Shown here one piece after another: positions 1 through 10,860 of a stretch of DNA of 64,000 nt. The stretch covers positions 310,001 to 374,000 of the forward strand of contig OZ025828.1 in NCBI GenBank assembly GCA_964019425.1, in the 5' to 3' direction. The notes beneath the pieces are model-generated. The model was given only the letters and a program-made list of their open reading frames with translations. It made no database searches and was not told where the DNA came from. Each line of letters begins with the position of its first letter. Position 1 is the stretch's first letter. Origin of the DNA: Flectonema sp. DT1601. Taxonomy: Eukaryota; Euglenozoa; Diplonemea; Diplonemida; Diplonemidae. A program made the translations under genes and the position numbers.

Positions 1-1012
1 CTACTTTTTTTTTATGATTACTTTCCTGGTTCTGGTTCTTCTTGTTGCTTGAAAAGTCAACTCACATTTTCATTTTTTTTTGGTTACGAAAAAAAAAAAA
101 TTACCGAATGTGAATAGTTGGTTGCTCCAGCAGCGTACAAGAACCAGGAAAACAGAAAAACCTGCATTCCCCATACAGCGAAACATTTGAAAAATGAAAA
201 CAAAAAAATAAAAATAAAAATAAAAACAACTATGCAGTTCCTCAGAACTCAGAGGATAGACGAAAGTTTTTTTTTCGAGAAGAAAGGTAAAAAAAAATCA
301 TAAAAGCAACAAAGTATTCAAACGAAGAAAAAAAATGATTTAAAAAAGAAGAAAAAAAGGGAGGGAGGGACACCGGGAAACTCGCGTCTTTAATCTTCAC
401 TGCACGAGGTAAGATTAACCTAATGATAAGAAAGCCATTATTTCATTTTATTTTATTTATTAGCTCAGGTGCACACAACTCCTCCACCGCATACGGAACA
501 ACCAGGTTGGCTCCATGTGCGACTCACAGTTTTCTTTTCCCCCCTCTATTTCTTTTTTTTTTTTTTCCCCCTCCACCAGGTGAATGGAGAGAAGAAGGGG
601 GGAAAAAAAAAAAAAAAAAAACGAGATTCAGAAAAAGGGGGAAAATCATCGATTTCGTTATTTTTTTTTTTTTTTTTGTTCTTAGTTAGAAGAAGCTTTT
701 TCGCCGATGCGAAACTGCCTGGCTGAACAGTAAGCAAGAATTGCGCGGTAAAGTTAGCAATCTACCGGCGGAATAGCAAGGGGGTAAAAAAAACGAGGCT
801 AGCGGGTAACTACGCGGTATTAATTTACTGAATTTTTTTTTTTTTTTCAAAAGTTTCTTTCTCTTCATTTTGGGAAGTAAGGAAAATGTTCTTTCAAAAC
901 AGACGTTCCCTTGTCTGGGGGGGATCTTCAACGTCGAATCACCAGAGAAAACAACGCGCGATATGCATTATTTTTAAAACCATTCTTTTTTTAATTTGTT
1001 TTTTTTTTTTTT
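1..1012. other. Gene-free AT-rich stretch downstream of the PTB gene
   Basis: No convincing coding region is seen. The stretch is dominated by A and T homopolymers (for example around 601-620, 660-677 and 1000-1014) with a few purine-rich segments. It would contain the 3' UTR of the PTB-type gene that ends at 1013. Open frames here are runs of Lys and Phe codons and look accidental. Confidence 0.6.
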
Positions 1013-2917
1013 TTATGCAGTCCAGGTCTTTACCATGAACGGAGCAGCTGGTTGCTGGTGCTGCTCGATGGCTGTCTGGGTACGAGGCATGGCATCGTCG
1101 TCGTCACGATCACGTTTATCAAAGTGAAGCTTAACAACGTAATCACCACAAGTAGGGTCACTAATTCTTGTTCCATTGAGAAACGATGCGGCAACCAGAG
1201 CGTCCTCTCTTGATTCCATTACTACTTCTGCACTGTGCTCGGTGCTGTTTAATTCAACAGAACGAACATTGCCATACGTACCCTTCGCTGTTCTTCCCTT
1301 TTCAGAGAACAAATCAATAAGATATTCCTCAGTCACCCATGAAGGAATGTCCCACAACAATAAACAGTTCGACGGCTTGGCAAAGTTGTACATTGGTGGG
1401 AGAGGTGGCTGTTTTTGTTGTTTTTATATTTTTTTTTGTTTTGTTTCCCTTCTATATTCCAATAAAACAAATGAATAATTAACATACAGCCTTAGTCTTC
1501 TCAGCAGTACACATTCTTGTTTCAAGTTCAGTGTTAGCTCCTGACCAGTGCATAGCATTGGCATTCTTACTCTCTTTAACATCCCACTTTCTACCCCAAA
1601 GATCGGTACCTCCAAGGAATTTGATACAAGCCTTGGCATAGTCGCTGTTTGCGAATTGGACGATGGCGGAACCTTCGTACCTGTTGGTTGGTTGGTTGGA
1701 TGGATTTTTTTTTTTTTGTGTGATTGCAGACTACTTGTAGATAAGATAAACAAACAACATACTTAAAGAGCATCTTCACAGCTAAGATCTCTCCATACAT
1801 TCCGCAGATTTTCCAAACTTGGGAGGCGCTGAAGTCACCATGGTTAGCTACTGAATCCTTTGTGATTTCACTAATGTGAACACAGTCACCAATCTGTTGA
1901 TGTTGTTGTTGTTATTAGTAGATTGATTTCTTACTACGATATAAATAATAACATACCTGTCCCTCAGGGATACCCTGCTTTGGTGGAGGAAGTACTCCCT
2001 GGTATTGTTTGTCCTGTTTTGGGTCCAACCAACCATCACCAAGAACCCATCTGCCCCACAAAAAGTCACGGATTCTCCATCTCCATGTCTCAGCGTGTTT
2101 TGTGAGTGTGTCTTTCAGGTTTGGTCCAGAGTTTGCGTGCTGTTTGTGTTGTGTTTTTTTTGTCTTAAAAATACTTTTTTCTGTAAAAACAGTTACAAAA
2201 GAAACATACCTGAAGGAAGTGATAGTTTAATTGTCCATTGATCTGGGTGTAATCTCTGTTCTTCTGATCTTGGTTCTTAAAAGTAAGTTCCGGAAGCTTT
2301 GAAGGAAGGATCGCAAGTTTACAACTTCCCGATCCACCCTGACCATTACTTGAAGGTGAATGGAAGGTAATTTGTCTTCCGTTTAGGTACGACATTGCAG
2401 CGCTTGCCTGTTCTTTAGAATCGTATTGCACTAAGATTTGGTTTTTGAGATTCTTTGTGAATGATGACAACTTACCAACGACACCAAATTGAGAAAAGAT
2501 CCAAAACAATTCATCCATCATGATGGTGGCACTCAAATCTTTCAACACGACAAGAAGAATTCTCGTGTGAGAAGTCGGAATCTGGTTTCTGGCTCTCGGC
2601 TGAGCCCTAATTTCTTGTTTATCAGAGTAAATAAGATTCAGAAGGTGAGTACCATTAGGTCTGGTCATACACATTTGATCAGGTCGTTCTTGGTAGAGAC
2701 TCATAATGTATTTGGCTTCTTCAATGTCGCCCATCTGAACAAATCCAATCATCTTATCAGATAATAATAAAGTCTTAACACAAGAAGTATTCTTGGTACC
2801 TCCATACCCATCGGACATCGTGTATGACTTAGCCCAAGTTTCTAAGTCTTTTTCATTCACTCCCTGTGGCACACTTCTAATCATAAGAACAGGGCTCGGA
2901 GCCGGCATAGTCGCCAT
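1013..2917 (-). CDS. Polypyrimidine-tract-binding-type RNA-binding protein, four RRMs, five exons
   Basis: Exons are 2210-2917, 1957-2139, 1763-1893, 1488-1680 and 1013-1408, giving 536 aa, close to the usual PTB length. All junctions are GT-AG with GTATGT donors and keep one frame. RRM1 starts near residue 11 and RRM2 follows a linker near residue 135. RRM3 spans exons 3-4 and RRM4 lies in exon 5 (begins YNFAKPSNCLLLWDIPSW). The order of four divergent RRMs with short RNP motifs is that of the PTB/hnRNP L family, whose members bind CU-rich RNA and control splicing or mRNA stability. The start ATG at 2917 is the first in frame; a second ATG three codons later is also possible. Which family member this is cannot be told from the sequence alone. 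Confidence 0.85.
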
Positions 2918-3363
2918 TTTTGTATAAAGCAAGTTTTGGAGGTAAGCGAGTGGAAGATAGAGAGATTCTGTAAAGAGGGGAAATGAACAATAAAGAAAGT
3001 CCACTACATCGGCACATCGTACATCACTGATACAAGGTCTATAGAACTTGGTAAACTCAACAGAGAATGTAGTGACTAGTAAGGAAAGGGTGAGAAAAAC
3101 AAAATAAAACTCACTCAGTAAGCATCATTCATTCCAATAGTACGATATTCTAATTACTTACTTGAGGTGCAAACCACTCAAAGAACGACACAAAATAAGA
3201 ACAAGAGAATAACAAAAGTGAGGAATTGTTATTATTATTTTCGAAGAAGAAGAAGCAGAAAAGAGAATAAAAAGAAAAGATCTTATATAATGTTCGATTT
3301 GTCTACAGAGCTATGCGTTCGTTGTTTTGATTTCCGTTGTTGGGTTCAGAGAACAAAAGTTCT

Positions 3364-4143
3364 CTACAGACGAAGATCAAATACTGTCACACTAGAACCA
3401 GAGACTGGTTTAGATGTGAGACGCTCACCATGTTTGTAGACACCTCCCTGACCATGATTAAGGTCAGAGTAAACCATTGTTGCATTGTGTATCTTTGACC
3501 AGTCTCTAACAGCATCCTCACCAATAATAGCAATGTCCGCCGCGTAAAGAAACTTATCAATTCCCAGATGACGAAGAGTAACACCAGGAGTTTCATACAA
3601 GATATCCTTACAGGTGAAGATCCCAAAGACGATGTCGTCCACTTCGATGGTCACCAAGTCAGGTTTTGGAGGTACTTCAAAGCAACGAACAAATGGATGG
3701 GTCTTACGATACGTTTGAGTCATGTTACCATTTTTATTTATTAATAGCTGAGTGTTCCATATTTTATTATCATCGTCGAGTTCGCAAACATTAACAGAAA
3801 TAGTCATGTTCGATTCCCTCGCAATGCAACTCAGTTTATCAGCCTGCGTCGGTCCACCACATTTAGCAAATCCGGGTTTTGGAACTACGTCACAAAATTC
3901 TTTTAATGTGTTGCAGTTTCTTGAGGCCATGTCAAAACTCTTTGCAAATAATCCGAATTCAGGAAACACCAAGGCCTGGACTCCTTGAGCAGTACCTAGT
4001 TTAGTTAGATTGGTAATCTCAATAAGATTATTGTTCATCTCTTCTGTTGGTGTTGAACCTGTTTGTCCAATCACTTGAGCACTTCCAACTATCAAACTAA
4101 CCGAAGTCGACAACACTGAACAAAGAGCAATTGAACGTAACAT
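3364..4143 (-). CDS. Vanin/biotinidase-like carbon-nitrogen hydrolase, secreted
   Basis: This 259-aa single-exon protein belongs to the nitrilase superfamily. The Glu-Lys-Cys triad is visible: Glu62 in VFPEFG, Lys147 in YRKTHPF and Cys178 in FTCKDIL. The sequence around these residues (TCKDILYETPGV, LRHLGIDKFLYAAD) resembles vanins and biotinidase, which are pantetheinases and biotin-amide hydrolases. The first 25 residues form a hydrophobic signal-peptide-like segment, so secretion or lysosomal delivery is likely. An ATG at 4170 would extend the start by nine residues; I chose 4143 because it gives the better signal peptide. The C-terminal base domain of animal vanins is missing, so the protein is short for that group. 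The substrate is unknown. Confidence 0.8.
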   Translation of the reverse strand: MLRSIALCSVLSTSVSLIVGSAQVIGQTGSTPTEEMNNNLIEITNLTKLGTAQGVQALVFPEFGLFAKSFDMASRNCNTLKEFCDVVPKPGFAKCGGPTQADKLSCIARESNMTISVNVCELDDDNKIWNTQLLINKNGNMTQTYRKTHPFVRCFEVPPKPDLVTIEVDDIVFGIFTCKDILYETPGVTLRHLGIDKFLYAADIAIIGEDAVRDWSKIHNATMVYSDLNHGQGGVYKHGERLTSKPVSGSSVTVFDLRL

Positions 4144-4718
4144 TTTTAAGATTTTCTGTAAGAGAAACATGTTGAGCGGCTTAGTAGTAATCTCACTGTT
4201 GTGGATCTCAAAAGGTATGCTACTTTGACACCAGAAGTCACCAGTAAGACCTTTGTAGAAAATGAAAAGGGGGTGACCTTCCAAAAAGAAAAAGAAAGAA
4301 ATCAACAAGGTTAGAACGTTGACTCTTGAGAGGTAACAACGTCACTCAGCAACAGAAATTGAAGCGGTGACAGTCGTGAAAAAAGGGCAATAGATAAATA
4401 CAGTGACGTAGTTATTCAGGACGTTGACAGGGATTCCGTAGTCAACAACAGCCTTCGAATTGTAGAAAAAAATATTTTTTAAAGAAGCTAGAAAGTACGT
4501 TTAAATACTAATACGCTGGTCTTCGCAGCTCAAGGTCAAAGATAGCATTCACTGGATCATGTGAGAGCAGAAAGCTAATTTCAAAAAAAAACAAAAACAA
4601 AAAAAAGAACATTCATTCACCTCGCAATGCGGTAATTAAAATTGCTCGACCAGCACAAGTACATGTTCCAATATAAGAAAAGGAGGAAGGGGAAAAAAGA
4701 AATATGCCATTCCAATAA

Positions 4719-5687
4719 CTAAAGAACTCTTTTTTCATTTGCAGTAGGTTTATAACCAATGTGCCTCAACTCTCTCTCAATGAGGCATCGACGAGCAGCG
4801 ATACTCTTCTCTGATAGTGTCGACCTCGGCATGTATCTCAGAAACTGAATCATTCGATTATGATCGCTATAGTTCGGCTTTGTTCCATGAGGTAAAGCAG
4901 CATCAAATATTATGAGAGTTCCCGCAGGACAAGGAAGTCTAACGGCTGACTTAAATTCCCTGTCAGTTGATCTGAATATGTGTCTTCCATTGGGTGTCGG
5001 TGTCGGAAGTTGTTTTTTAAATTTCTGATACCAAACCTCCAATGAAAGATGCCCACCAGGAGTAAAGCAAAATCCTCCATCTTCATCTGCATTATCGTAA
5101 AGACTTATAACTCCTTGGAGTTGTCTTCCCATGGATTGGCATTTTGCGTTGTTTTCTTTTGTTAAATCCTTTGTACTTGAATATGGTATTTCCGATAAAA
5201 AATCATGAACAGATCGAGACAGCGATGGTTCAAAGTAACTAGAAGGATCAATGTCTAGGTGAATGTTTGGTGTCATTCGGTACTGTCTAAGGTCGTCTGT
5301 CGAAGTAATAGTTGGTCTCATCCAAGAAACCCTGTCGTATTGTGCTAGTAGTTTATCTGATTCTAATTCATACACGATGCTGTAGGCTTTCTGTACATTT
5401 GGATGAAATCTATTTCTCGTCAAGACATTTGAAAATAACGGAGCCTTACCAATCACACCAAAAGCATTCAAGTGGCTGTCAGCTATGGAATGGGTTTCTT
5501 GATCAGAAAGACAAAATTCATTGTTATTAAATTCCTTTTGCATTATATTCTCAACATCACTTATTGTTTCAACACACTCAGCGGTTGTTAAAACATTTGT
5601 TATCCCGACTGCCCCAAACATCTTATAGCAACTAAGAATTCCAACTGGATCATTTATGTCTCTCAGATAGTCTTCGTATCCGCTCAT
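4719..5687 (-). CDS. PhyH-like Fe(II)/2-oxoglutarate dioxygenase
   Basis: A 322-aa intronless protein with the 2-oxoglutarate dioxygenase core. His143 and Asp145 (HLDID) and the distal His267 (ALPHGTKPN) would bind iron. Arg278 in DHNRMIQFLRY is the candidate 2-oxoglutarate ligand. The segment DEDGGFCFTPGGH before the core strand, and PAGTLIIFDAALPHG, match phytanoyl-CoA dioxygenase-type proteins. No signal peptide or organelle signal stands out. PhyH family members hydroxylate diverse substrates, so the substrate here cannot be given. Confidence 0.8.
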   Translation of the reverse strand: MSGYEDYLRDINDPVGILSCYKMFGAVGITNVLTTAECVETISDVENIMQKEFNNNEFCLSDQETHSIADSHLNAFGVIGKAPLFSNVLTRNRFHPNVQKAYSIVYELESDKLLAQYDRVSWMRPTITSTDDLRQYRMTPNIHLDIDPSSYFEPSLSRSVHDFLSEIPYSSTKDLTKENNAKCQSMGRQLQGVISLYDNADEDGGFCFTPGGHLSLEVWYQKFKKQLPTPTPNGRHIFRSTDREFKSAVRLPCPAGTLIIFDAALPHGTKPNYSDHNRMIQFLRYMPRSTLSEKSIAARRCLIERELRHIGYKPTANEKRVL

Positions 5688-5880
5688 TTTTTAATATAGT
5701 GATAAACAGCTGGAAGATCGATCGTTTTTTTTTTTTTTTTTAAATTGAGTTGTCATAACAAAACACGTTTAGATAAGTGTAGTTTTTTTTTTTTTAAATT
5801 TATTTTACAGGATCCGAAAACAAAAACTAATTTTTTTTTTTTTTTTTTATAAATAAACTTCCTCCAATCTGAGTTTTTTT

Positions 5881-6534
5881 TCACTGAGAAGAGTTATTTG
5901 AAACATGTATCTGAACGACAGCTACCTCTCTCCGAAGACGACTAATTAGTGTGTCATGTTCTTGAGAGGAAGGGATTCTAAGCAGCAGATCGTTCAATTG
6001 ATGAACACACGGGTGTACAAGACGATACGATTTAGGAGACGTTAAAAATATTGACAACAGAGTTAGAGATTGTTTTTTACATTTAGAATTCTTAATCAGA
6101 TTCGTAATAACAGACACAGCTGCTGGTTGCAATGTTAAGAATTCACTAACACGACAACGGTTCGTAGAACCAATTGAAAGTGAAATAAGTAAACGCATCG
6201 TCTCACGTGTTATTTGATGATCATTTATCCTAAGAAGACCAATCGAAACGGATATTACTTTCTCACAGAGATCATCATCAATGACTACACCAGTTCTTAT
6301 AGTATCAATACAAGCACCATATCCAGCTAGCTTTAAGTATAGTTGACATAAATCACCACCCTCTGCTGCTAAATCGACTAGTTTTGACATCACTTTTTTG
6401 TTAATTGCTTCACCAAGTGCTCTCCCAGCATCTTTTGGATTCTTTCTACAATATTCGATTGATCTCCAGACTGCAGCAGATTGAAGTAAATGATTGCTGT
6501 TGGGATCGTGTAATTCTGAAAGCCAGTTTTCCAT
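5881..6534 (-). CDS. Unknown 217-aa helical protein
   Basis: An intact ATG-to-stop frame on the same strand as its neighbours, with complex composition and little low-complexity sequence. It reads as a series of amphipathic helices with leucine-rich spacing (for example LRINDHQITRETMRLLISLS), which suggests an armadillo/HEAT-like helical repeat fold. I do not recognise the family. It sits 193 bases from the dioxygenase gene and 223 bases from the flavoprotein gene, spacing typical of this cluster. Confidence 0.65.
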   Translation of the reverse strand: MENWLSELHDPNSNHLLQSAAVWRSIEYCRKNPKDAGRALGEAINKKVMSKLVDLAAEGGDLCQLYLKLAGYGACIDTIRTGVVIDDDLCEKVISVSIGLLRINDHQITRETMRLLISLSIGSTNRCRVSEFLTLQPAAVSVITNLIKNSKCKKQSLTLLSIFLTSPKSYRLVHPCVHQLNDLLLRIPSSQEHDTLISRLRREVAVVQIHVSNNSSQ

Positions 6535-6757
6535 TTAACTATTTTTTTTTAAAAAAAAATAATTTAAAAAAAAAGCAATCGCGGTTCCAACATATACTCA
6601 GATGACCTGTTTGTAAGGTAAGAAATATTAATATCAAAATGAGGGGTCTCGGGTACTTATAACAGTGACTGGCAGTACAAATAATCTATATCTGAATAAA
6701 TAATAATATTATTTATCAGTTTTCGTATGTGAATAAACGATGGTCATTAATCTAGGG

Positions 6758-8503
6758 CTACCATCCAGAACCGAACCATGAGTCTCCTTCTGAAATTTCT
6801 TCTTCGTCCTCTCCTTGTTGTTGAGGTTTAGATTCTGTTTCTGTTTCTTCAGCATCGCTAGTTAAGAATGACCAGAAAGAAGTTTCTTCCTCGATTTCTG
6901 GTTCAGATATTTCTTCAGTTTTTGGTTCGTCAGCTTCTTCATCAGCTGCTGAGAACCAGGAACCCCAATCTGACTCTGGAACCTCTTGAGGAGGCTCTGT
7001 AACTGTTTCTGTTGGAGGAGATGATGGAGGAGATTGTTCAGCGTTTGTCGGCGGTTCAAATACCTTCCAACCATTTCTGTCAGCAATCATAAGATTTACG
7101 GAATTCATCGCAGACACCGCCGCCGCCTCCATCAACGGAAGCGCATGTTCGATCCCTGCCGGATGATAAAGCCTCTCACCTAATCTGACTAAGGGATATT
7201 TCATAGTCGGTTTCAACGAAGGATATGCATGCCAACTATGTCGTACAACACTTGTTTTGTTTATAAATATTTTATCCAAATCTTCCTCCGATAAAGGTTC
7301 TCTGCTTAAAACCTTGTAAGCACTCTGTCCTTGATCTGGAACTTGGTGAGTTACTGTGAGACTATTGAAAATAGCTACTTCTTCATTCATTGTTAAGATG
7401 TATGACGGATCAGTGTCAGATCGTAATAATCGAAAATAATGAGGTGAAAGACAATTTGCAGTTAACATCGTTACATGAAGAAGAATGTATTTTGAGGCAT
7501 CATCATCATCAGCTTTCTTTCGACGACGACGATCTGTAAACAGCTCAATTCCAGCGAGATCTAACGGAGCCGCTATAAAGACGACATCGACGTCTTTTTG
7601 AAGTATTTTTCCATTTTGTTCATAAGATACCATCAGTGCTTTCAAGTCGGGTTTTGTTAATAACAATGCGGGGTCATTCATTAAGATGCTGGATATGTGA
7701 GCTTCTTCTTCTAACTTTACCTGTGCTTTTTGTAACAATCCAGTTACGATTGCTTTATTACCTCCAATAGCGGTACGAAGATCATCTGCTCCAGATTTCA
7801 GTGATAGAAGACCCGCCATTGCGTTTACTTCAGCAGAGGATTGTCCAAAATTATTTCTTAGGATTCCTTCAATCATTTCATCAATGAAAGCGGCTGTGAA
7901 TCCACGATCACGTAGTACAGATTTCATAGTCTCTTGTGACATATCGTATAGCTCTATGTGTCGTAGTATTTCCTCAATTGATTCCCATGGAGGATACGTT
8001 GAAGGGTCGTTTACTATTTCATAAATGTCGTTATAATTATCAACAAGTTCTGAGACAAGACTTTGACAGTACAGAGGTGAAAGACCATATCGTCTGATCA
8101 TACTTAGTACCATTTTGAAACTAGATGAAGATTGTCGAAAGACGATGTCTTTTCCATTCCATATTCCATAGCTACCGCGACCGTCTCGTGGGTCTTTCGT
8201 TTCAATGCCTAGAATGCTGCAGAATGAATTCATGTATCGGTGATTTCGTTGCCATGTACTGGCGCCAACTTCTACTGTTTGTCCCTCAAAATCGTCTGAT
8301 TTGATTCGTCCACCAGCTCTTTCTTTTTCAAAAACGATAATAGTTGCATTAGGATACTTCTCTCTAACGAAGTGAGCAGTTGAAGCTCCTCCTATTCCGG
8401 CACCGACTATCGCAACGGTCAGTTCTTCCTCAGCTGAACCAAACATCCATCCAACAGTGTTGACGAATATGGATGACAGTATTAGTAGTGCGTAGAGAAA
8501 CAT
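6758..8503 (-). CDS. Prenylcysteine oxidase-like flavoprotein with acidic Trp-rich tail
   Basis: A 581-aa intronless protein. Residues 1-20 form a signal peptide. The FAD dinucleotide-binding motif GAGIGG lies at 34-39, followed by a FEKERAGGRI segment. A block reading NNFGQSSAEVNAMAGLLSL and the GGNKAIVTGLL segment match prenylcysteine oxidase (PCYOX1), which cleaves farnesyl- or geranylgeranyl-cysteine in the lysosome and releases H2O2. The last 90 residues are an added acidic tail with three Trp/Phe clusters (DWGSWF, SFWSFL, DSWFGSGW). Such a tail is not part of the family core as I know it. Enzyme class is fairly secure; exact substrate is inferred. Confidence 0.85.
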   Translation of the reverse strand: MFLYALLILSSIFVNTVGWMFGSAEEELTVAIVGAGIGGASTAHFVREKYPNATIIVFEKERAGGRIKSDDFEGQTVEVGASTWQRNHRYMNSFCSILGIETKDPRDGRGSYGIWNGKDIVFRQSSSSFKMVLSMIRRYGLSPLYCQSLVSELVDNYNDIYEIVNDPSTYPPWESIEEILRHIELYDMSQETMKSVLRDRGFTAAFIDEMIEGILRNNFGQSSAEVNAMAGLLSLKSGADDLRTAIGGNKAIVTGLLQKAQVKLEEEAHISSILMNDPALLLTKPDLKALMVSYEQNGKILQKDVDVVFIAAPLDLAGIELFTDRRRRKKADDDDASKYILLHVTMLTANCLSPHYFRLLRSDTDPSYILTMNEEVAIFNSLTVTHQVPDQGQSAYKVLSREPLSEEDLDKIFINKTSVVRHSWHAYPSLKPTMKYPLVRLGERLYHPAGIEHALPLMEAAAVSAMNSVNLMIADRNGWKVFEPPTNAEQSPPSSPPTETVTEPPQEVPESDWGSWFSAADEEADEPKTEEISEPEIEEETSFWSFLTSDAEETETESKPQQQGEDEEEISEGDSWFGSGW

Positions 8504-8656
8504 TTCTGGTGGGGAAAAAAATAATAATAATAATCATAAATGATTCAATCAAAGAGCGATCTTTAGAATCGTCGATGTGCCTATTCTGTACTTCTGAGTA
8601 AAGAAAAATGATGTTAAATATGTGTGGGACAAAACCGTTTTAAAAAAAAAAAAATA

Positions 8657-8695
<39 letters not shown>

Positions 8696-8925
8696 AACTA
8701 CAGCGACTTGGCAATAAAACGAAGCTGCTAAAAGGGAAAATCTACAGATCCACCCAAAGGTTTGGAGAAACGTATACTACGGTCACGGCCGGTGTAGTAT
8801 TTTCTGACCCCCTTGGATATGTATTTAAATCTGCAAAATTTAGAATGAATTAGCTGCTAAAAGTTTCGTTTTTTTTTTTTTCCCAATTCGGATTTTGCTA
8901 ACTATTGCACAGGTGTAGTGAATTC

Positions 8926-8957
<32 letters not shown>

Positions 8958-10113
8958 CCTTGTTTGTTTTTCTTAAAAAAAAAAATTTCATTCTGAAAAA
9001 ATCACACAACAAAAACAAAAAACAAACCAAAATCTTCCCAAAGCCACTACACTCCTCCGAAGCCTCCTTACCAAGGCCGATAAGAGAAAAAAAAGTAAAA
9101 CAATTTTGGTAGGAAACAAAGAATTAAGTGGTTTTCCTCAAACCGATAGCAATTATCTATATTTTTGTCAGTCAAAAAGGAAGAAAAAAAAACAATATTA
9201 CACACTCGTATAAAGAAACCGTTATCATGAAATCGTCTTTCAGTGAGTACAAAAAGCAATTAATATTTCTCTCATCTCTTTTTTACCACGATTTTTTTTC
9301 TTTTGGTGAGCAAAAAAAAAAACAAAAAAAATAAATGGGGAGGGGTTTTTTATTTCACTTTTTTTTTTTTTTTTTTTTTGTACCGACGTAGTCGGAGAAG
9401 AAACTAACCAGATTCAAATCCGTTATTTCTTGAAGTCATCACCGTGCGACAGGATCCTGTCTGCGTTCAACGAAATACAAGGCTAATCTGAATGGTTTTG
9501 TTTCAACTTAGTATTGAGCAGCGTGACTACATGGCGTATCCCTGCAGTTGATTTTGTTCACATGCGACGATAAGGTTGAACTGCACAGAAAAGTCAGTAA
9601 GATGACAAAAAGATAAGAAGAAAAAAAAAAGGGGGGGGTTAACTGTTTGATTTTGTACGTAAAATACAAATGTATTGTATCATAAACAACATAACGATAA
9701 TTTAACATTAGTTCTGAGATACAGTGACTAGGTGTGATGCTTAACTTAGCCTTTTAAAGTAACTATTAGGTTTCGAGAGTAATCCATATACCTCTTACCT
9801 CTATTCTCTCATCATCAGTATGGTGAAGAAGTAAGCCAATCATCTGTTGTGACTGAAGCATCTTAGTTAGCAAGACTAGGATGTAGTTACTTTGTTATAA
9901 TGTTTATGTTACTAGTTCGTAGCGCACTACTAAAAAAAAAGGGGGGGGGAAACGTTGGTACCCAACACGAGTTTATAGATAACTCTCATAAAGGTCAAGA
10001 ATAATATTTTTGTATGACAAAAAAAAAAAAAAAACTCTCTCATTCGCCCTCTCATCGGAACCAGGTTTGGCCGAACATATATAATCATATAATCAAGCTA
10101 CCCTTTCACCAGG
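8504..10113. other. 1.6-kb gene-free interval
   Basis: Only short frames made of homopolymer-encoded Lys or Phe are present. Long T or A runs occur at about 8659-8692, 8929-8957 and 9359-9379, and G runs near 9633 and 9941. I see no RNA gene or repeat family here. The interval should hold the 5' UTR of the flavoprotein gene and the 3' UTR of the small-GTPase gene. Confidence 0.5.
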
Positions 10114-10860
10114 TTAAAATGAGAATGGAAGTTTTTTTCCAATACTCCGAAAGGTGTCTCGAAACGATTTTACAACATTATCGAGCTTATCTGTTTTTGG
10201 TGATATTTCATGGCCTTGTTTTCCAAAAAGAGATGATCGTTGTTTACTACTTCCATGCATACGTCTGAGGTGAGAGTCGTCATTGGAAGTTGTTGAAAAC
10301 CGTTTTTGACGTTCTGCTGTTGTTTTTAAAGCTCGTTTCACACCAGCGGTTCTGAGATCTCGTAGAAGGCAACTCGTTCCAGTCCCCTCCGATGAACAAA
10401 CTGGAACAAAAGAAATATTATCAGATTGAAAATTACTTGAAATATCCGCAACAAGAGACGTACAGTCACGTTGATCTGGTACATTGCAGAAGTTCAGTGC
10501 TACAAAAACAGTTGCCGAGTTTGAGAAATACCTGATCTCATCAAACCACGAACGGATATGTTCCTCGACTACCTTCTTCGTCAATGTTATGTTCACAACA
10601 ATAACTGCAACATCTGCATTGTAATAGGTCGATTTGGTTATTTCTGGTGTTCTGAATTTCAACTTCCCAGCCGTGTCCCAAAACTGCATTCTCACTCCCT
10701 CAATCTCTTTTTCTATTACATTAAACCCGACTGTAGTTTTACCACCGGCATCTTTCTTTCCGAGCATTCTTCCACACAACATTGTCTTACCACATCCTTC
10801 CGCACCAACAAATACTATTTTAACCACTGCTGGTAGCGATGGTGCTTTGATACTTGTCAT
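10114..10860 (-). CDS. Divergent Rab/Ras-like small GTPase
   Basis: A 248-aa intronless protein with a P-loop (GAEGCGKT, residues 19-26) and a switch II segment WDTAGKLKF (61-69). A motif like CSSEGTG sits where the G5 SAK loop should be. Two usual features are missing: the catalytic Gln after DTAG is Lys, and the NKxD guanine-specificity motif is replaced by NFCN. The C-terminal 75 residues are basic and serine-rich and lack a prenylation cysteine. The fold is Ras-superfamily, but normal GTP hydrolysis and lipid anchoring are doubtful. It may be a pseudo-GTPase or a RabL/IFT27-like form; I cannot decide. Confidence 0.8.
   Translation of the reverse strand: MTSIKAPSLPAVVKIVFVGAEGCGKTMLCGRMLGKKDAGGKTTVGFNVIEKEIEGVRMQFWDTAGKLKFRTPEITKSTYYNADVAVIVVNITLTKKVVEEHIRSWFDEIRYFSNSATVFVALNFCNVPDQRDCTSLVADISSNFQSDNISFVPVCSSEGTGTSCLLRDLRTAGVKRALKTTAERQKRFSTTSNDDSHLRRMHGSSKQRSSLFGKQGHEISPKTDKLDNVVKSFRDTFRSIGKKLPFSF

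Noticed and set aside
423-737. Small frames of 60-90 codons rich in Phe or Lys
   Set aside because: They are produced by homopolymer runs on both strands and have no support as proteins.
9380-9450. tRNA gene suggested by a TTCAAATCC segment
   Set aside because: No matching acceptor, D-arm or anticodon stem could be drawn around it.
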